The notes under the pieces are model-generated. The model ran no database searches. It was not told the origin of the DNA and worked only from the letters and a program-made list of their open reading frames with translations. Shown piece after piece: positions 1 through 8,550 of a stretch of 64,000 nt of DNA. Source of the DNA: Proteiniclasticum ruminis (GTDB taxonomy: Bacteria > Bacillota > Clostridia > Clostridiales > Clostridiaceae); assembly GCF_900115135.1 (NCBI RefSeq), contig NZ_FOVK01000001.1, positions 310,001 through 374,000 on the forward strand, in the 5' to 3' direction. Every line of letters begins with the position of its first letter. Positions within the stretch are counted from its first letter, which is position 1. A program made the position numbers and the translations under genes.

Positions 1-450
1 GGATTTTTCTGCTGTTTCCTTCGTTGGCACATTCATACTGATCCGTATCAATTCATCTTTGTTTTCAAAGGCACTCAGTATCACTTGGAATGTACCGTGA
101 GGACCCTCACTGATTTCATGAGTAATGGTGGTCTCTCTGATTAAATGGTTGATGTTTTCCGTAAGATAGGTATCAATGACCTTTTTCTTCCGATCGGGTA
201 TTCTATCCTGAAACATACCAAGAACACTCTTTCCCTGATCTGAAATCACCACAGCTTCCTTATCATGAACAACATCCAGAAGCACCAGTCCGGTCTTTAT
301 GAGTTCCTCAATGTACTGCTGCAGTTCAAAATAATTGATGTACATACATTCCAGAATAATATTGGAAAACTGAGTTTTCGTAAGAATCAGTTTGGACTGA
401 TTCAATGTATACAAAATTAATAGTTTATTCTCTGCTAAAGCGTTGTCCAT
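1..450 (-). CDS. DUF4364 family protein (C-terminus cut by window edge)
   Basis: I translated 150 codons with no stop; the gene runs off the window start, so the C-terminus is missing. It starts MDNALAENKLLILYTLNQ and has an ATG at 450 behind GGAGGAG (454-460). The N-terminal part reads like a winged-helix fold (alternating helices ending in ELIKTGLVLLDVVHDKEAVV, a wing-like hairpin), followed by a helix and a beta-rich segment. This matches the clostridial DUF4364 family of about 170 residues, so only some 20 residues are probably lost. Function is not established; the fold suggests a DNA-binding regulator. It diverges from the SSB gene across a region that contains a palindrome, which suggests local or auto-regulation (inference). 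Confidence 0.8.
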   Translation of the reverse strand, partial: MDNALAENKLLILYTLNQSKLILTKTQFSNIILECMYINYFELQQYIEELIKTGLVLLDVVHDKEAVVISDQGKSVLGMFQDRIPDRKKKVIDTYLTENINHLIRETTITHEISEGPHGTFQVILSAFENKDELIRISMNVPTKETAEKS

Positions 451-566
451 AATCTCCTCCTTAACACTATTTCCATGATACTCAAAAAACACGGACATGA
501 CAACTGAAAAAGTAGGAGAAGCCTTTGTGAAATAATTCCATATTTTTATGATATATTTCAGAGATG

Positions 567-586
567 ACTTGTAATCGAATACAAGT
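567..586. promoter_or_regulatory. 20-bp palindrome, candidate operator
   Basis: A perfect 7-bp inverted repeat, ACTTGTA-6 nt-TACAAGT, lies in the divergent DUF4364/ssb region. It covers the -35 box and much of the spacer of the ssb promoter, a typical repressor position. The binding protein is unknown; the divergent DUF4364 protein is the nearest candidate. Confidence 0.5.
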
Positions 587-596
587 TTGTTATAAT
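569..596 (+). promoter_or_regulatory. Promoter of ssb-like gene
   Basis: TTGTAA (569-574), 16-nt spacer, TATAAT (591-596), followed by a 5' leader of roughly 55 nt to the TTG start at 656. Confidence 0.6.
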
Positions 597-655
597 TAAA
601 TGTAGAACTTTTACAAAAGTGACGTGTATATGGAACAAATGGGGGGAATCGCAAC

Positions 656-1348
656 TTGGAAGCAACAAATGATAACATTGTCATCCTAGAAGGTCTTTTT
701 GTACAACCACCTGAATTCAGCCATGAACTCTTTGGGGAAGAGTTCTATACCGGATTATTCTCTGTAAACCGGTTGAGTGATTCAAAGGATGTTTTAAACA
801 TAACCATATCCAAAAAGCTGCTGCCTGAGAACGAAAGCCTTTTGGAACGATACACTAAAATCACCGGGCAGCTCAGAAGCTACAATAAAATGGTAGGATC
901 AAAAAACAAGCTGCTCCTTACCGTTTTTGCAAGAGATATTGAGTTTCCAGAAGATCACGCAGAAGAGCCTAATCTCATTGAGCTTACAGGATATATCTGC
1001 AAGGATCCCATTTACAGAATGACACCCTTTGGCAGAGAAATTACAGATTTATTGTTGGCTGTGAACAGACAGTTCAATAAAACCGACTACATCCCTGTGA
1101 TTGCCTGGGGTCGTAACGCAAAGTTCACTAAGAATATGCAGGTAGGGGATATGTTGAGAATCACAGGAAGACTCCAGTCCCGAGGGTATACGAAAACCTA
1201 TCCTGATGGACGGACAGAAGATAAAGTCGCTTATGAGGTTTCATCATCTTCGATACAGAAAGCAAGTTCTGTAAACGATTTATTCGGAAATGATGAAGAT
1301 TCTGAAGAGAATGATAAAAATCTGAATATATCATATTTTCCATATTGA
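656..1348 (+). CDS. Single-stranded DNA-binding protein, tandem OB type
   Basis: The 230-residue protein has a clear SSB-type OB domain at about residues 105-200 (LIELTGYICKDPIYR, then VIAWGRNAKFTKNMQVGD and ITGRLQSR). The first ~95 residues repeat the same strand pattern (LLERYTKITGQLRSYNK) and are probably a second, diverged OB fold. The C-terminus is acidic and ends in aromatic residues (ISYFPY), not the usual DDxxPF tip of SSB that recruits partner proteins. Start is TTG at 656 behind GGGGGG (641-646); no in-frame ATG fits. Expected role: binding ssDNA in replication or repair. It is monocistronic or read into the small gene downstream. It may be a second SSB in addition to a replicative one elsewhere (inference). 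Confidence 0.85.
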   Translation: MEATNDNIVILEGLFVQPPEFSHELFGEEFYTGLFSVNRLSDSKDVLNITISKKLLPENESLLERYTKITGQLRSYNKMVGSKNKLLLTVFARDIEFPEDHAEEPNLIELTGYICKDPIYRMTPFGREITDLLLAVNRQFNKTDYIPVIAWGRNAKFTKNMQVGDMLRITGRLQSRGYTKTYPDGRTEDKVAYEVSSSSIQKASSVNDLFGNDEDSEENDKNLNISYFPY

Positions 1349-1372
1349 CATCCTTTCTAATGAGCCTATAAT
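1345..1372 (+). promoter_or_regulatory. Consensus promoter over the ssb stop codon
   Basis: TTGACA (1345-1350), 16-nt spacer, TATAAT (1367-1372). The -35 box contains the TGA stop of the SSB gene. Both hexamers are perfect. It should drive the small membrane protein at 1403. Confidence 0.7.
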
Positions 1373-1402
1373 TACATATTATAGATGAATAGAGGGATAT
1401 TT

Positions 1403-1570
1403 ATGGATAAAAGCTTACTTCTATTCCAAGGCGTAGTGATACTCCTGATGCTTTTCGCAGCTGTACTTTTCATTCTGGATCAGGCTTATCTGCAAGGCAT
1501 CCTGTACATCGCCATTGGTTTTGTATTTCTTGTTTTTTCTCTAAGTGGGAGAAAGAAGAAATCTCAATAG
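1403..1570 (+). CDS. Small two-helix membrane protein, unknown function
   Basis: 55 residues with two hydrophobic segments, about residues 5-25 and 28-48, and a basic tail (GRKKKSQ), so probably a helical hairpin in the membrane with both ends inside. ATG 1403 is chosen because AGAGGG (1391-1396) is spaced 6 nt before it; the upstream ATG at 1385 has no ribosome site and would place it inside the leader. It has its own consensus promoter and terminator, which supports a real gene. I do not recognise a family. Confidence 0.7.
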   Translation: MDKSLLLFQGVVILLMLFAAVLFILDQAYLQGILYIAIGFVFLVFSLSGRKKKSQ

Positions 1571-1580
1571 CACACCTAAT

Positions 1581-1608
1581 AAAGACTGCTGAACAGCAGT
1601 CTTTTTTT
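1581..1608 (+). terminator. Rho-independent terminator
   Basis: 11-bp stem AAAGACTGCTG/CAGCAGTCTTT with a very short loop, followed by a T run. Confidence 0.85.
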
Positions 1609-1700
1609 GCACCTCTTTCAGCGCTAGGATAAAACTGTGATTTATGATAAAATACTAGAATCATAACTGCATATAGTAACTTGGAAGGAACTGTGATGAA

Positions 1701-2432
1701 ATGGAAAGTTATCGTGATTTTTCGAGAATTTATGATATGCTGATTCAGGAGGATATCTGTTATGAGGATATCGCATCCTTTATCTTAGAAAACACAGAGA
1801 GTAAACACCGTTACCTGGATCTTGGGTGCGGAACTGGCACTTTATCGATGCTCATTGCCAGACATTTTCAGGAGACATATCTTGTGGATCTGTCACCAGA
1901 TATGCTTACGGAAGCAGTATCAAAGTTCACTGAAGCTGGATTACACCATAAAGCTTATGCCTTATCCATGGAAGAGATTGATTTCCGGAAAGAATTTGAT
2001 CTTGTGACTTCTTCCATCGATGCGCTTAATTATCTTCTGGAGGAAGACCAGATACAAGAGGTGTTCAAAAAGGTTTTTGACCATCTTACACCAGATGGTG
2101 TATTTATCTTTGATGTCCAGTCTCCTTATAAAATAAAAGAGATACTTGGAAATCACGACTTTGTGTATACCACGGATGATCTGGTCTATACCTGGGAGAA
2201 CTTCCTGGATGATGACATTGTGGAGATGTCTTTGAACTTCTTCATTCAAAATGGTGATCTTTATGAGCGTATTGAGGAGTTTCACATGGAGCGCGCCTAT
2301 GAGTCAGATCTTCTGATTTCACTGCTTGACTCTGCTGGCTTCAAAAGTATCGAACTATATGACAATTATTCAAAAAACAAACCAGTGCAAACCACAGAAC
2401 GATGGACGATTATTGCAAGAAAGAGGGAATAA
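1701..2432 (+). CDS. Class I SAM-dependent methyltransferase
   Basis: 243 residues. Motif I of Rossmann methyltransferases is clear ([12 protein letters not shown], about residues 38-49), followed by the acidic ribose-binding strand (VDLSPDM) and an aromatic/Asn motif region ([10 protein letters not shown]). The N-terminus has the [14 protein letters not shown] helix seen in small-molecule methyltransferases annotated YqeM-like. The substrate cannot be read from sequence. ATG 1701 follows GGAAGGAA (1683-1690). The hslO gene starts 1 nt after its stop, so the two are translationally linked. Confidence 0.85.
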   Translation: MESYRDFSRIYDMLIQEDICYEDIASFILENTESKHRYLDLGCGTGTLSMLIARHFQETYLVDLSPDMLTEAVSKFTEAGLHHKAYALSMEEIDFRKEFDLVTSSIDALNYLLEEDQIQEVFKKVFDHLTPDGVFIFDVQSPYKIKEILGNHDFVYTTDDLVYTWENFLDDDIVEMSLNFFIQNGDLYERIEEFHMERAYESDLLISLLDSAGFKSIELYDNYSKNKPVQTTERWTIIARKRE

Positions 2433-2433
2433 A

Positions 2434-3318
2434 ATGGACAAACTGATACACGCAATGGCTAAAGAAGGCAGTGTTAGAATCATCGCTGCCGAAACAACTG
2501 CACTCGTGAACGAGGCAGTGAAAAACCACAATACGATGCCTACTGCAACGGCTGCTTATGGAAGAATGCTTACCGCTGGTGCGATGATGGGTTCCATGCT
2601 GAAAGGCGAACAAGACTCAGTCACCGTTCAGATAAACGGTGGAGGCATCTCTGGCGGCATTCTCGTCACCGGACGCTCCGAAGGGCGGGTGAAAGGCTAT
2701 ATCGTGAATCCTGACGCAGATATGGTGCACAATGATCTTGGAAAGCTCAATGTTTCCGGAATCATCGGTCTGGATGGCAAACTCACGGTGATTACAGATT
2801 TGGGAATGAAAGAGCCCTATGTGAGTTCTGTACCCATCTATACTGGTGAAATCGCAGAAGATCTGGCCTATTATTATACGGTCTCTGAACAGACTCCCTC
2901 TGCTGTGGCTTTAGGGGTTCTTGTCGATGTAGACGGCAGTGTGATGAAATCCGGAGGTTTTATCATACAGATGATGCCTGGCGCCGACGAAATGCTGGCA
3001 GATCTTATCACGTATCGCTTGGAGGAAATTCCAAGCTTGACCACATTGCTTCGTGATGGAAATTCCATTCTAGAAGTGCTTCAGTTTATTTTCGAAGACA
3101 TGGACTTGCAGATTCTTACAGAAGGCACACCTGTCCTTTATTGTGACTGTACTAGAGAGCGAGTTGAAAAAGCCTTCATTTCCATCGGAGAAGAAGAACT
3201 GACAAAGCTTTATGATGAAAATAAAGAAGAGGAACTGGTCTGCCATTTCTGTAACACAAAGTATGATTTCACCCATGAAGATATTGGAAATCTTCTCAAA
3301 GAGATCAAACAGGACTAA
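2434..3318 (+). CDS. hslO: Hsp33 redox-regulated chaperone
   Basis: 294 residues, the usual length. The C-terminal zinc switch is complete: C237-D-C239 and C270-H-F-C273. Oxidation of these cysteines releases zinc and activates holdase activity in the cytoplasm. The N-terminal domain has [19 protein letters not shown] and the GGG-rich segment typical of the family. ATG 2434 follows AGAGGG (2422-2427); an upstream in-frame start at 2326 lies inside the methyltransferase gene and would add 36 unrelated residues. It sits directly downstream of the methyltransferase gene. The chaperone is fitting for an anaerobe exposed to oxidative bursts. Confidence 0.95.
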   Translation: MDKLIHAMAKEGSVRIIAAETTALVNEAVKNHNTMPTATAAYGRMLTAGAMMGSMLKGEQDSVTVQINGGGISGGILVTGRSEGRVKGYIVNPDADMVHNDLGKLNVSGIIGLDGKLTVITDLGMKEPYVSSVPIYTGEIAEDLAYYYTVSEQTPSAVALGVLVDVDGSVMKSGGFIIQMMPGADEMLADLITYRLEEIPSLTTLLRDGNSILEVLQFIFEDMDLQILTEGTPVLYCDCTRERVEKAFISIGEEELTKLYDENKEEELVCHFCNTKYDFTHEDIGNLLKEIKQD

Positions 3319-3411
3319 CACCGAATCCATGTTCCTGAATATTGATACAGTATTTTGAAACCCTTTAACTCAAAAAAGAGTGCGGTTCAGGAACAAAATC
3401 TCGTGAAGCAC

Positions 3412-3440
3412 TTGATTTCTAAGGTGAATTCTGTTTTAAT
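3412..3440 (+). promoter_or_regulatory. Candidate promoter of hup
   Basis: TTGATT (3412-3417), 17-nt spacer, TTTAAT (3435-3440). Upstream, GTTCCTGAA (3331-3339) and TTCAGGAAC (3386-3394) form a 9-bp inverted repeat with a 46-nt gap and no T run; its role is unclear. Confidence 0.45.
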
Positions 3441-3475
3441 AATCTTTGTGTTCAGAAATAAGGAGGACTATGTAA

Positions 3476-3751
3476 ATGAATAAAGCACAACTCGTAACCA
3501 AGATTGCAGAAAAAACAAACTTCACAAAAAAGGATTCTGAAAAGGTTCTGAAAGCTACCATCGAGAGCATCGTAGAAGCTCTAACAGAAGGTGATAAGGT
3601 ACAGCTTTCCGGATTCGGTACTTTTGAAGTTAAGAATAGAAAAGCTAGGGTAGGAAGAAATCCTAAGACCAACGAAGAAATTCAGATTCCAGAGTTCAAG
3701 CAGCCAGCATTCAGAGCAGGCAAAGACCTCAAAGATATCATCAACAAGTAA
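3476..3751 (+). CDS. hup: HU family DNA-binding protein
   Basis: 91 residues. MNKAQLVTKIAEKTNFTKKD, the helical dimerisation region, then GFGTFEVKNRKARVGRNPKT, the start of the DNA-binding beta arm, and EFKQPAFRAGKDLKDIIN at the C-terminus. It binds and bends DNA as a homodimer and compacts the nucleoid. AGGAGG (3461-3466) lies 9 nt upstream of ATG 3476. A two-codon ATG-TAA at 3470 sits just before the start, at poor spacing to the ribosome site, and is probably incidental. It has its own promoter and a terminator shared with hydA. Confidence 0.95.
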   Translation: MNKAQLVTKIAEKTNFTKKDSEKVLKATIESIVEALTEGDKVQLSGFGTFEVKNRKARVGRNPKTNEEIQIPEFKQPAFRAGKDLKDIINK

Positions 3752-3766
3752 AAAGTAATTCAAAAT

Positions 3767-3793
3767 AAAAGAGCAGCGGTTGCTGCTCTTTTT
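3767..3793. terminator. Bidirectional terminator hup/hydA
   Basis: AAAAGAGCAGC / GCTGCTCTTTTT, 4-nt loop, between the convergent hup and hydA. A tracts and T tracts on either side serve both strands. Confidence 0.85.
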
Positions 3794-3805
3794 GCTTGGG
3801 TTATT

Positions 3806-5539
3806 TTACTTTTCTCTTTCGAAGTACTTGGTGTGAAGGAGCTTGTGCGCCATCTCTCCACCAGGTTCTCCGAGGAATTCTTTATAAAGATCCTGAATGT
3901 ATGGATTTTCATGGGACATTCTGATGCTCTGACTCTGGTCGATTGCATAGACTCCCTTTGCTCTCTCTTTAAGAATCTCCAGATCCCCATGATGGTAGGG
4001 TTGTCCACCACCGCCTATACAGCCTCCAGGACAAGCCATAATCTCGATGGCATGGTAGTTGCTCTTTCCTTTTCTGATGTTCTCCAGAAGCGTTCTCGCG
4101 TTTCCAAGGCCATTGGCAATGGCGATGTTCAGTTTCAGGTCTCCGATTTCAACGGTTGCCTCACGGAGTCCTTCCATTCCACGCACTTCATTGTAGTCAA
4201 TCTTATCAATTGCGCCGCCTGTGAGCTGAACTGCTGCGGTTCTGAGCGCCGCTTCAATAACTCCGCCTGTGGTGCCGAAGATCTGTGCTGCACCTGAAGA
4301 TTCTCCTAGTGGATTGTCATATTCGGAGTCTTCCAGCATGAGGAAATTCATTCCTGCTTCTTTGATCATCCTTCCAAGCTCTCTGGTGGTGATAACGACA
4401 TCCACGTCCTTTACTCCGCCATACTCAAGCTCTGGTCTTTCTGCCTCATATTTCTTTGCTACACAAGGCATGACTGAAACCACCACAACATCTTTGGGGT
4501 CGATGTTCATTTTCTTTGCGAAATAATGCTTTGTGATGGCCCCAAACATCTCGTGAGGGGACTTACAGCTGGATGGAATATCCAATAGATCCGGGAACTG
4601 ATGTTCAAAGAACTTCACCCAGGCAGGGCAGCAGCTGGTAAGGATTGGTAGCTTTTTATTGTTCTGGATCCTATTGATCATCTCGTGGGCTTCTTCCATA
4701 ATGGTCAAATCCGCAGCGAAATTTGTATCAAAAACATAACTGAATCCAAGATTCTTGAGGGCTGTGACCATCTTTCCAGTCACTACAGCTCCAGGCTCGA
4801 GACCGAAAAGCTCACCAATGGCTACACGCACCGCAGGAGCCACTTGCACAACCACTGTTTTTGATTTGTCCGCTAGTTCATTCCATACTTTGGACACATT
4901 GTCAATTTCAACAAGTGCGCCAGTAGGGCATACAGCTACACACTGACCGCAGAATGTACAGACCGTTTCTCCAAGCGGTGCGTGGAAGGCAGGACCGACA
5001 ACAGTATCAAACCCACGGTCAAGACCGGAAAGCGCATGCACCGTCTGTACTTCATTACACATGGTTTCACATCTTCTGCAAAGGATACATTTGGAAGAGT
5101 CACGATAAATGGCTTTAGAAGACATATCCACAGGGAACAGAGACATCTCACCTTCGTAATGAACCTGCTTTATGCCCAAATCTGCTGAAATCTTCTGCAG
5201 CTCACATTCCTGATTCTTTAAGCACACCAGACAATCCTTTGGATGATCGGATATGAGAAGCTCCACCATGGTTCTTCTAGCCTTAATGGAACGGATGGTA
5301 TCTGTCTTGATCTTCATGCCTTCATATACTGGTGTGGAACAAGCTGGAGCAAGATTTCTTCTTCCTTCCACTTCAACAACACAAGCTCTGCAGGATGCCA
5401 CTTTATTCACCATCTTGATGTTGTGAAGGTCCAAATGGCAAAGGGTAGGGATTTTGATATTCAGAGTTTCTGCTGCCTGCAAAATGGTGAAATCTGCAGG
5501 AACCTGAATCTCCTTATTATTAATGGTGATATTGACCAT
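3806..5539 (-). CDS. hydA: [FeFe] hydrogenase catalytic subunit HydA
   Basis: 577 residues. All three H-cluster signatures are intact: TSCCPAW (301-307), MPCVAKKYE (357-365) and the MACPGGCIGGGGQP loop (501-514). C304, C359, C503 and C507 are the expected cluster ligands and C303 the proton-transfer cysteine. The N-terminus holds a plant-type [2Fe-2S] site (C34, C50, C53, C67), a His-ligated [4Fe-4S] site (H99, C103, C106, C112) and two ferredoxin-type [4Fe-4S] clusters (C151-C161, C194-C204). It makes or oxidises H2. With HydB and HydC upstream it should form the NAD- and ferredoxin-linked electron-bifurcating (or confurcating) enzyme. No maturase gene (hydE, hydF, hydG) is in the window. 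Confidence 0.96.
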   Translation of the reverse strand: MVNITINNKEIQVPADFTILQAAETLNIKIPTLCHLDLHNIKMVNKVASCRACVVEVEGRRNLAPACSTPVYEGMKIKTDTIRSIKARRTMVELLISDHPKDCLVCLKNQECELQKISADLGIKQVHYEGEMSLFPVDMSSKAIYRDSSKCILCRRCETMCNEVQTVHALSGLDRGFDTVVGPAFHAPLGETVCTFCGQCVAVCPTGALVEIDNVSKVWNELADKSKTVVVQVAPAVRVAIGELFGLEPGAVVTGKMVTALKNLGFSYVFDTNFAADLTIMEEAHEMINRIQNNKKLPILTSCCPAWVKFFEHQFPDLLDIPSSCKSPHEMFGAITKHYFAKKMNIDPKDVVVVSVMPCVAKKYEAERPELEYGGVKDVDVVITTRELGRMIKEAGMNFLMLEDSEYDNPLGESSGAAQIFGTTGGVIEAALRTAAVQLTGGAIDKIDYNEVRGMEGLREATVEIGDLKLNIAIANGLGNARTLLENIRKGKSNYHAIEIMACPGGCIGGGGQPYHHGDLEILKERAKGVYAIDQSQSIRMSHENPYIQDLYKEFLGEPGGEMAHKLLHTKYFEREK

Positions 5540-5550
5540 AACGATTCCTC

Positions 5551-7428
5551 CTAAACAATTTGAACTGCCTTAATAGGCTTCACTGGACAAGCGGTGTAAC
5601 AAGCACCACATTTGATGCATTTTTCCTGATCAATGACATGTTTCTCTCTGACTTTTCCTGAAATTGCATCCACTGGACATGCTCTAGCGCATTTTGTACA
5701 GCCGATACACGCATCTGAAATCACATAGCGCATCAGGTCTCTACATACTCCTGAAGGACATCGTTTCTCTATAATATGAGCACGGTATTCATCCTCAAAA
5801 AACTTAATTGTGCTTAAGATTGGATTTGGCGCAGTCTGTCCAAGTCCACACAAAGAGGTGTCCTTAATGGTTTCCGAAAGGTTCTTGAGCTTCTCAAGGT
5901 CAGCTTCTTCACCTTTTCCTTGAGTGATTCTTTGTAGGATTTCAAGAAGTCTCTTGTTACCAACTCTACATGCAGTACATTTACCGCAGGATTCTTCTAC
6001 AGTGAAGTCCAGATAGAATTTGGCGATATCCACCATGCAGTTCTCTTCATCCATGACAATCATTCCACCAGAACCCATCATGGATCCGATGCGGCTCAAA
6101 GACTCATAGTCAATAGGAGTATCCAGATCTTTCTCTGTGATACAACCACCTGAAGGGCCTCCTGTCTGGACCGCCTTGAAGGCATGCCCACCTTTAATTC
6201 CTCCACCGATTTCATAGATGATTTCTCTCAAGGTGATGCCCATGGGAACTTCCACAAGACCTACATTGTTGATCTTTCCTGCCAAAGCAAATACTTTGGT
6301 TCCTTTTGAGAACTCTGTTCCGATGGAAGCATACCATTCAGCACCCTTCTGGAAAATCACAGGAATATTCGCAAGAGTCTCCACATTGTTTACACAGGTT
6401 GGCTTTCCGAAAAGACCTGACTCAGAAGGGTAGGGAGGCTTTGACACAGGTTCTCCACGGTGACCTTCTATACTCTGAATGAGAGCTGTTTCTTCACCAC
6501 ATACAAAAGCTCCTGCACCATACTTAATCTCCAGGTCAAAATCAAATCCGGTATTCAGTATGTTTTTGCCGAGAAGATTGTATTCTTTCGCCTGTGCTAT
6601 GGCAATCTTGAGCCTCTTAATGGCTAGGGGATATTCTGCTCTGATATAAACAATACCCTTATTTGCACCTATTGCAAATCCGCCAATCGCCATGGCTTCA
6701 ATGATGCTGTGCGGATCTCCCTCCAGAATAGAACGGTCCATAAACGCTCCTGGATCTCCTTCATCAGCATTACAAACCATATACTTTTCTGAACCTGGGC
6801 TTCTTAATGTCATACCCCATTTGGATCCTGTAGGATATCCACCGCCGCCACGTCCACGCAGTCCTGAATCCTTCAGATGGTTCACCACATCGATGGGCTG
6901 CTTGTTTGAAAGAATGTCTGCCAAAGCAACATATCCATCATTGGCGATATACTCCTCAATTCTTTCAGGATCGATGAGACCGCAGTTTCTTAAAGCAATT
7001 CTATTCTGCTTGCCATAGAAGTCCATATGATGCTGAGTATCAATTTTCTTCTTGGTCTTTGGATCCACATAGAGAAGACGTTCTACAATCTCACCTTCCA
7101 TAAGGTGGTTGGAGATGATCTCATCCACATCGGATACCTTAACTTCAGTATAAAAAACATCATCAGGATATACTTTAACAATGGGACCTTTTTCACAGAA
7201 CCCGAAGCAACCGGTTATATGGCAAGTCGCTTTATCCGACATGTTGCGCTTTTTCAGCTCGTCATTGAACTCCTGTACGATTTCTTTACTCATGGCACTG
7301 TGGCAGCCTGTTCCCGCACACACAAGGATTTCTCTTTTTCCAGTGACTGCTTCCACATTCTTTCTCAGGAAGAGAAGGCCTTGGCTCTGCTCTCTTACTT
7401 TCTGTAGATCTTCAATACTTCTTAGCAT
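5551..7428 (-). CDS. hydB: Bifurcating hydrogenase NuoF-like subunit HydB
   Basis: 625 residues from ATG 7428. Domains in order: a thioredoxin-like [2Fe-2S] domain (CAGTGCHSA and TGCFGFC), a NuoF-type flavin domain with the glycine-rich FMN site GRGGGGYPTGSKW and the NADH loop ADEGDPGAFMDR, the [4Fe-4S] motif ESCGKCTACR...SLCGLGQ, and a C-terminal pair of ferredoxin clusters (CIGCTKCARACPV, CIKCGACYTACPV). It binds FMN and NAD(H) and is the site where electrons split between NAD and ferredoxin. ATG 7428 is chosen because GAGGTG lies just upstream at 7434-7439, inside the end of hydC; the start at 7446 has no such site. The gap to hydA is 11 nt, so they are co-translated. Confidence 0.95.
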   Translation of the reverse strand: MLRSIEDLQKVREQSQGLLFLRKNVEAVTGKREILVCAGTGCHSAMSKEIVQEFNDELKKRNMSDKATCHITGCFGFCEKGPIVKVYPDDVFYTEVKVSDVDEIISNHLMEGEIVERLLYVDPKTKKKIDTQHHMDFYGKQNRIALRNCGLIDPERIEEYIANDGYVALADILSNKQPIDVVNHLKDSGLRGRGGGGYPTGSKWGMTLRSPGSEKYMVCNADEGDPGAFMDRSILEGDPHSIIEAMAIGGFAIGANKGIVYIRAEYPLAIKRLKIAIAQAKEYNLLGKNILNTGFDFDLEIKYGAGAFVCGEETALIQSIEGHRGEPVSKPPYPSESGLFGKPTCVNNVETLANIPVIFQKGAEWYASIGTEFSKGTKVFALAGKINNVGLVEVPMGITLREIIYEIGGGIKGGHAFKAVQTGGPSGGCITEKDLDTPIDYESLSRIGSMMGSGGMIVMDEENCMVDIAKFYLDFTVEESCGKCTACRVGNKRLLEILQRITQGKGEEADLEKLKNLSETIKDTSLCGLGQTAPNPILSTIKFFEDEYRAHIIEKRCPSGVCRDLMRYVISDACIGCTKCARACPVDAISGKVREKHVIDQEKCIKCGACYTACPVKPIKAVQIV

Positions 7429-7429
7429 A

Positions 7430-7906
7430 TTACACCTCACACTCACTGATGATCTTAGCTACATCAGCGCTTTCAACTCTTCCGTAGACTTTATCATTGA
7501 CCATGACAACTGGAGCCAATCCACAAGCTCCTACACAGCGTAAGGAATCAATGGTATAGAGACCATCAATGGAGGTTTCTCCTGATTTCAATCTCAGCTG
7601 GGACTCCAGTTCTCTCAGAATCTTATCTGCACCACGTACAAAGCAGGCGGTACCCATACAGACATTGATGACATTTTTGCCTCTAGGTTCCGTTGTAAAA
7701 TAGGAATAGAAGCTCACCACGCCATAGATCTTAGCTCTTGGGACCCCAAGCTTATCACTGATATGAGCCACCAGCTCTTCCGAGATGTATCCGAAGAGGT
7801 TTTGGGCCTTATGAAGCACTTCGATGAGGTCAGATTCTTTTGCATGAATTTCATCAATAAAAGTGTCCAGCTCCTGGATTTTTGGATTTTCAAGTAAACT
7901 ACACAT
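7430..7906 (-). CDS. hydC: Bifurcating hydrogenase NuoE-like subunit HydC
   Basis: 158 residues, thioredoxin-like [2Fe-2S] protein of the NuoE family. Cluster ligands are visible as NVCMGTACFVRG and SLRCVGACGLAP. The helical N-terminus (IQELDTFIDEIHAKESDLIEVLHKAQ) matches NuoE. It relays electrons within the HydABC complex. First gene of the hydC-hydB-hydA operon, with a one-base gap to hydB. ATG 7906 follows AAGGGGGAG. A Rex-like operator lies just upstream, so expression probably follows the NADH/NAD ratio. Confidence 0.94.
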   Translation of the reverse strand: MCSLLENPKIQELDTFIDEIHAKESDLIEVLHKAQNLFGYISEELVAHISDKLGVPRAKIYGVVSFYSYFTTEPRGKNVINVCMGTACFVRGADKILRELESQLRLKSGETSIDGLYTIDSLRCVGACGLAPVVMVNDKVYGRVESADVAKIISECEV

Positions 7907-8214
7907 TAATTCTCCCCCTTGTTAAATAATTGCCAAACAATATTAATTATAGCCCGAGAGTACCATCAAATCAATGGAAAGCGCTTCAATTCAGTACAAT
8001 TTACACTATTGTCAAATTATTGTCATTTTAATTCGGAAAAAAGCATTTGTTGTCAGTTGATGCTATGAGAAATGGGGCAAACGTGATTTTTATTTCCTAC
8101 TAAAACACTAAGAAATCCAGCATTTTCAACGGTTTTCATATAATGAAAAACAGGCGGAAACTCTCCGAGAAGTACCATTGTCTACTCCAGAAGTCCTACC
8201 TGATCTGTCTGCTA
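7907..8214. promoter_or_regulatory. Regulatory region upstream of hydCBA
   Basis: About 308 nt without a gene. It holds the Rex-like site nearest hydC. Further out, on the minus strand, TTGACA (8010-8015) and ATGACA (8021-8026) repeat in the same orientation; ATGACA with 17 nt and TAAATT gives one possible promoter. Which one is used is not clear. The part from 8040 to 8214 shows nothing I can assign, apart from A/T-rich sequence downstream of the DUF1904-like gene. Confidence 0.45.
7919..7936 (-). promoter_or_regulatory. Rex-like operator of hydCBA
   Basis: 18 bp read on the plus strand as TTGTTAAATAATTGCCAA. Against the Rex consensus TTGTTAA-N4-TTAACAA it matches 12 of 14 defined positions, one half perfect. 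It lies between the promoter region and the hydC ribosome site. Rex represses fermentation and hydrogenase genes at low NADH/NAD in clostridia. Confidence 0.55.
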
Positions 8215-8550
8215 TTATTCGAAAAAAGATTCACAATCGCTGTTCATGATAAAAATTGATACATCATCCACTTTGGTACCCGAAAAAATATTGATTTCAT
8301 CCTTCAGGATCTGTGCCAATGCTTTTTTCTCTTCCAGCACTAGTGGAGGACAGGAAACCACATCAATGTGAATGAAATCTCCTAAATTAGGCTCCATATC
8401 AGATCGGAACTCCGATTCATAAAAAATGACACGAACGTCCTGATCGGGCAAGGAAAAGCGTCCTGCCACACGAAAGACGATGCTTTTAATGAGCCGGTTT
8501 TTTCTTTCATGGCCACTGCACCGCGGAAAATGAAGTGAAATAGTAAGCAT
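8215..8550 (-). CDS. DUF1904-like small protein, tautomerase-like fold
   Basis: 111 residues built as two similar beta-alpha-beta units: LTISLHFP...DVRVIFYES and FIHIDVVS...KVDDVSIFIMNS. This pattern and the EKKALAQILKDEI helix resemble the tautomerase superfamily and the clostridial DUF1904 family. The proline that is catalytic at position 2 of true tautomerases is absent (MLTIS), so enzyme activity is doubtful. ATG 8550 follows AAGGAGG with 7-nt spacing. It is upstream of hydCBA on the same strand but 300 nt away with a separate regulatory region. Function unknown. Confidence 0.65.
   Translation of the reverse strand: MLTISLHFPRCSGHERKNRLIKSIVFRVAGRFSLPDQDVRVIFYESEFRSDMEPNLGDFIHIDVVSCPPLVLEEKKALAQILKDEINIFSGTKVDDVSIFIMNSDCESFFE

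Noticed and set aside
3470-3475. ATG-TAA two-codon ORF before hup
   Set aside because: Too near AGGAGG (3 nt); probably a by-product of the AT-rich spacer.
3833-4297. 154-codon frame antisense to hydA
   Set aside because: Lies wholly within the catalytic domain of hydA, whose motifs are all intact.
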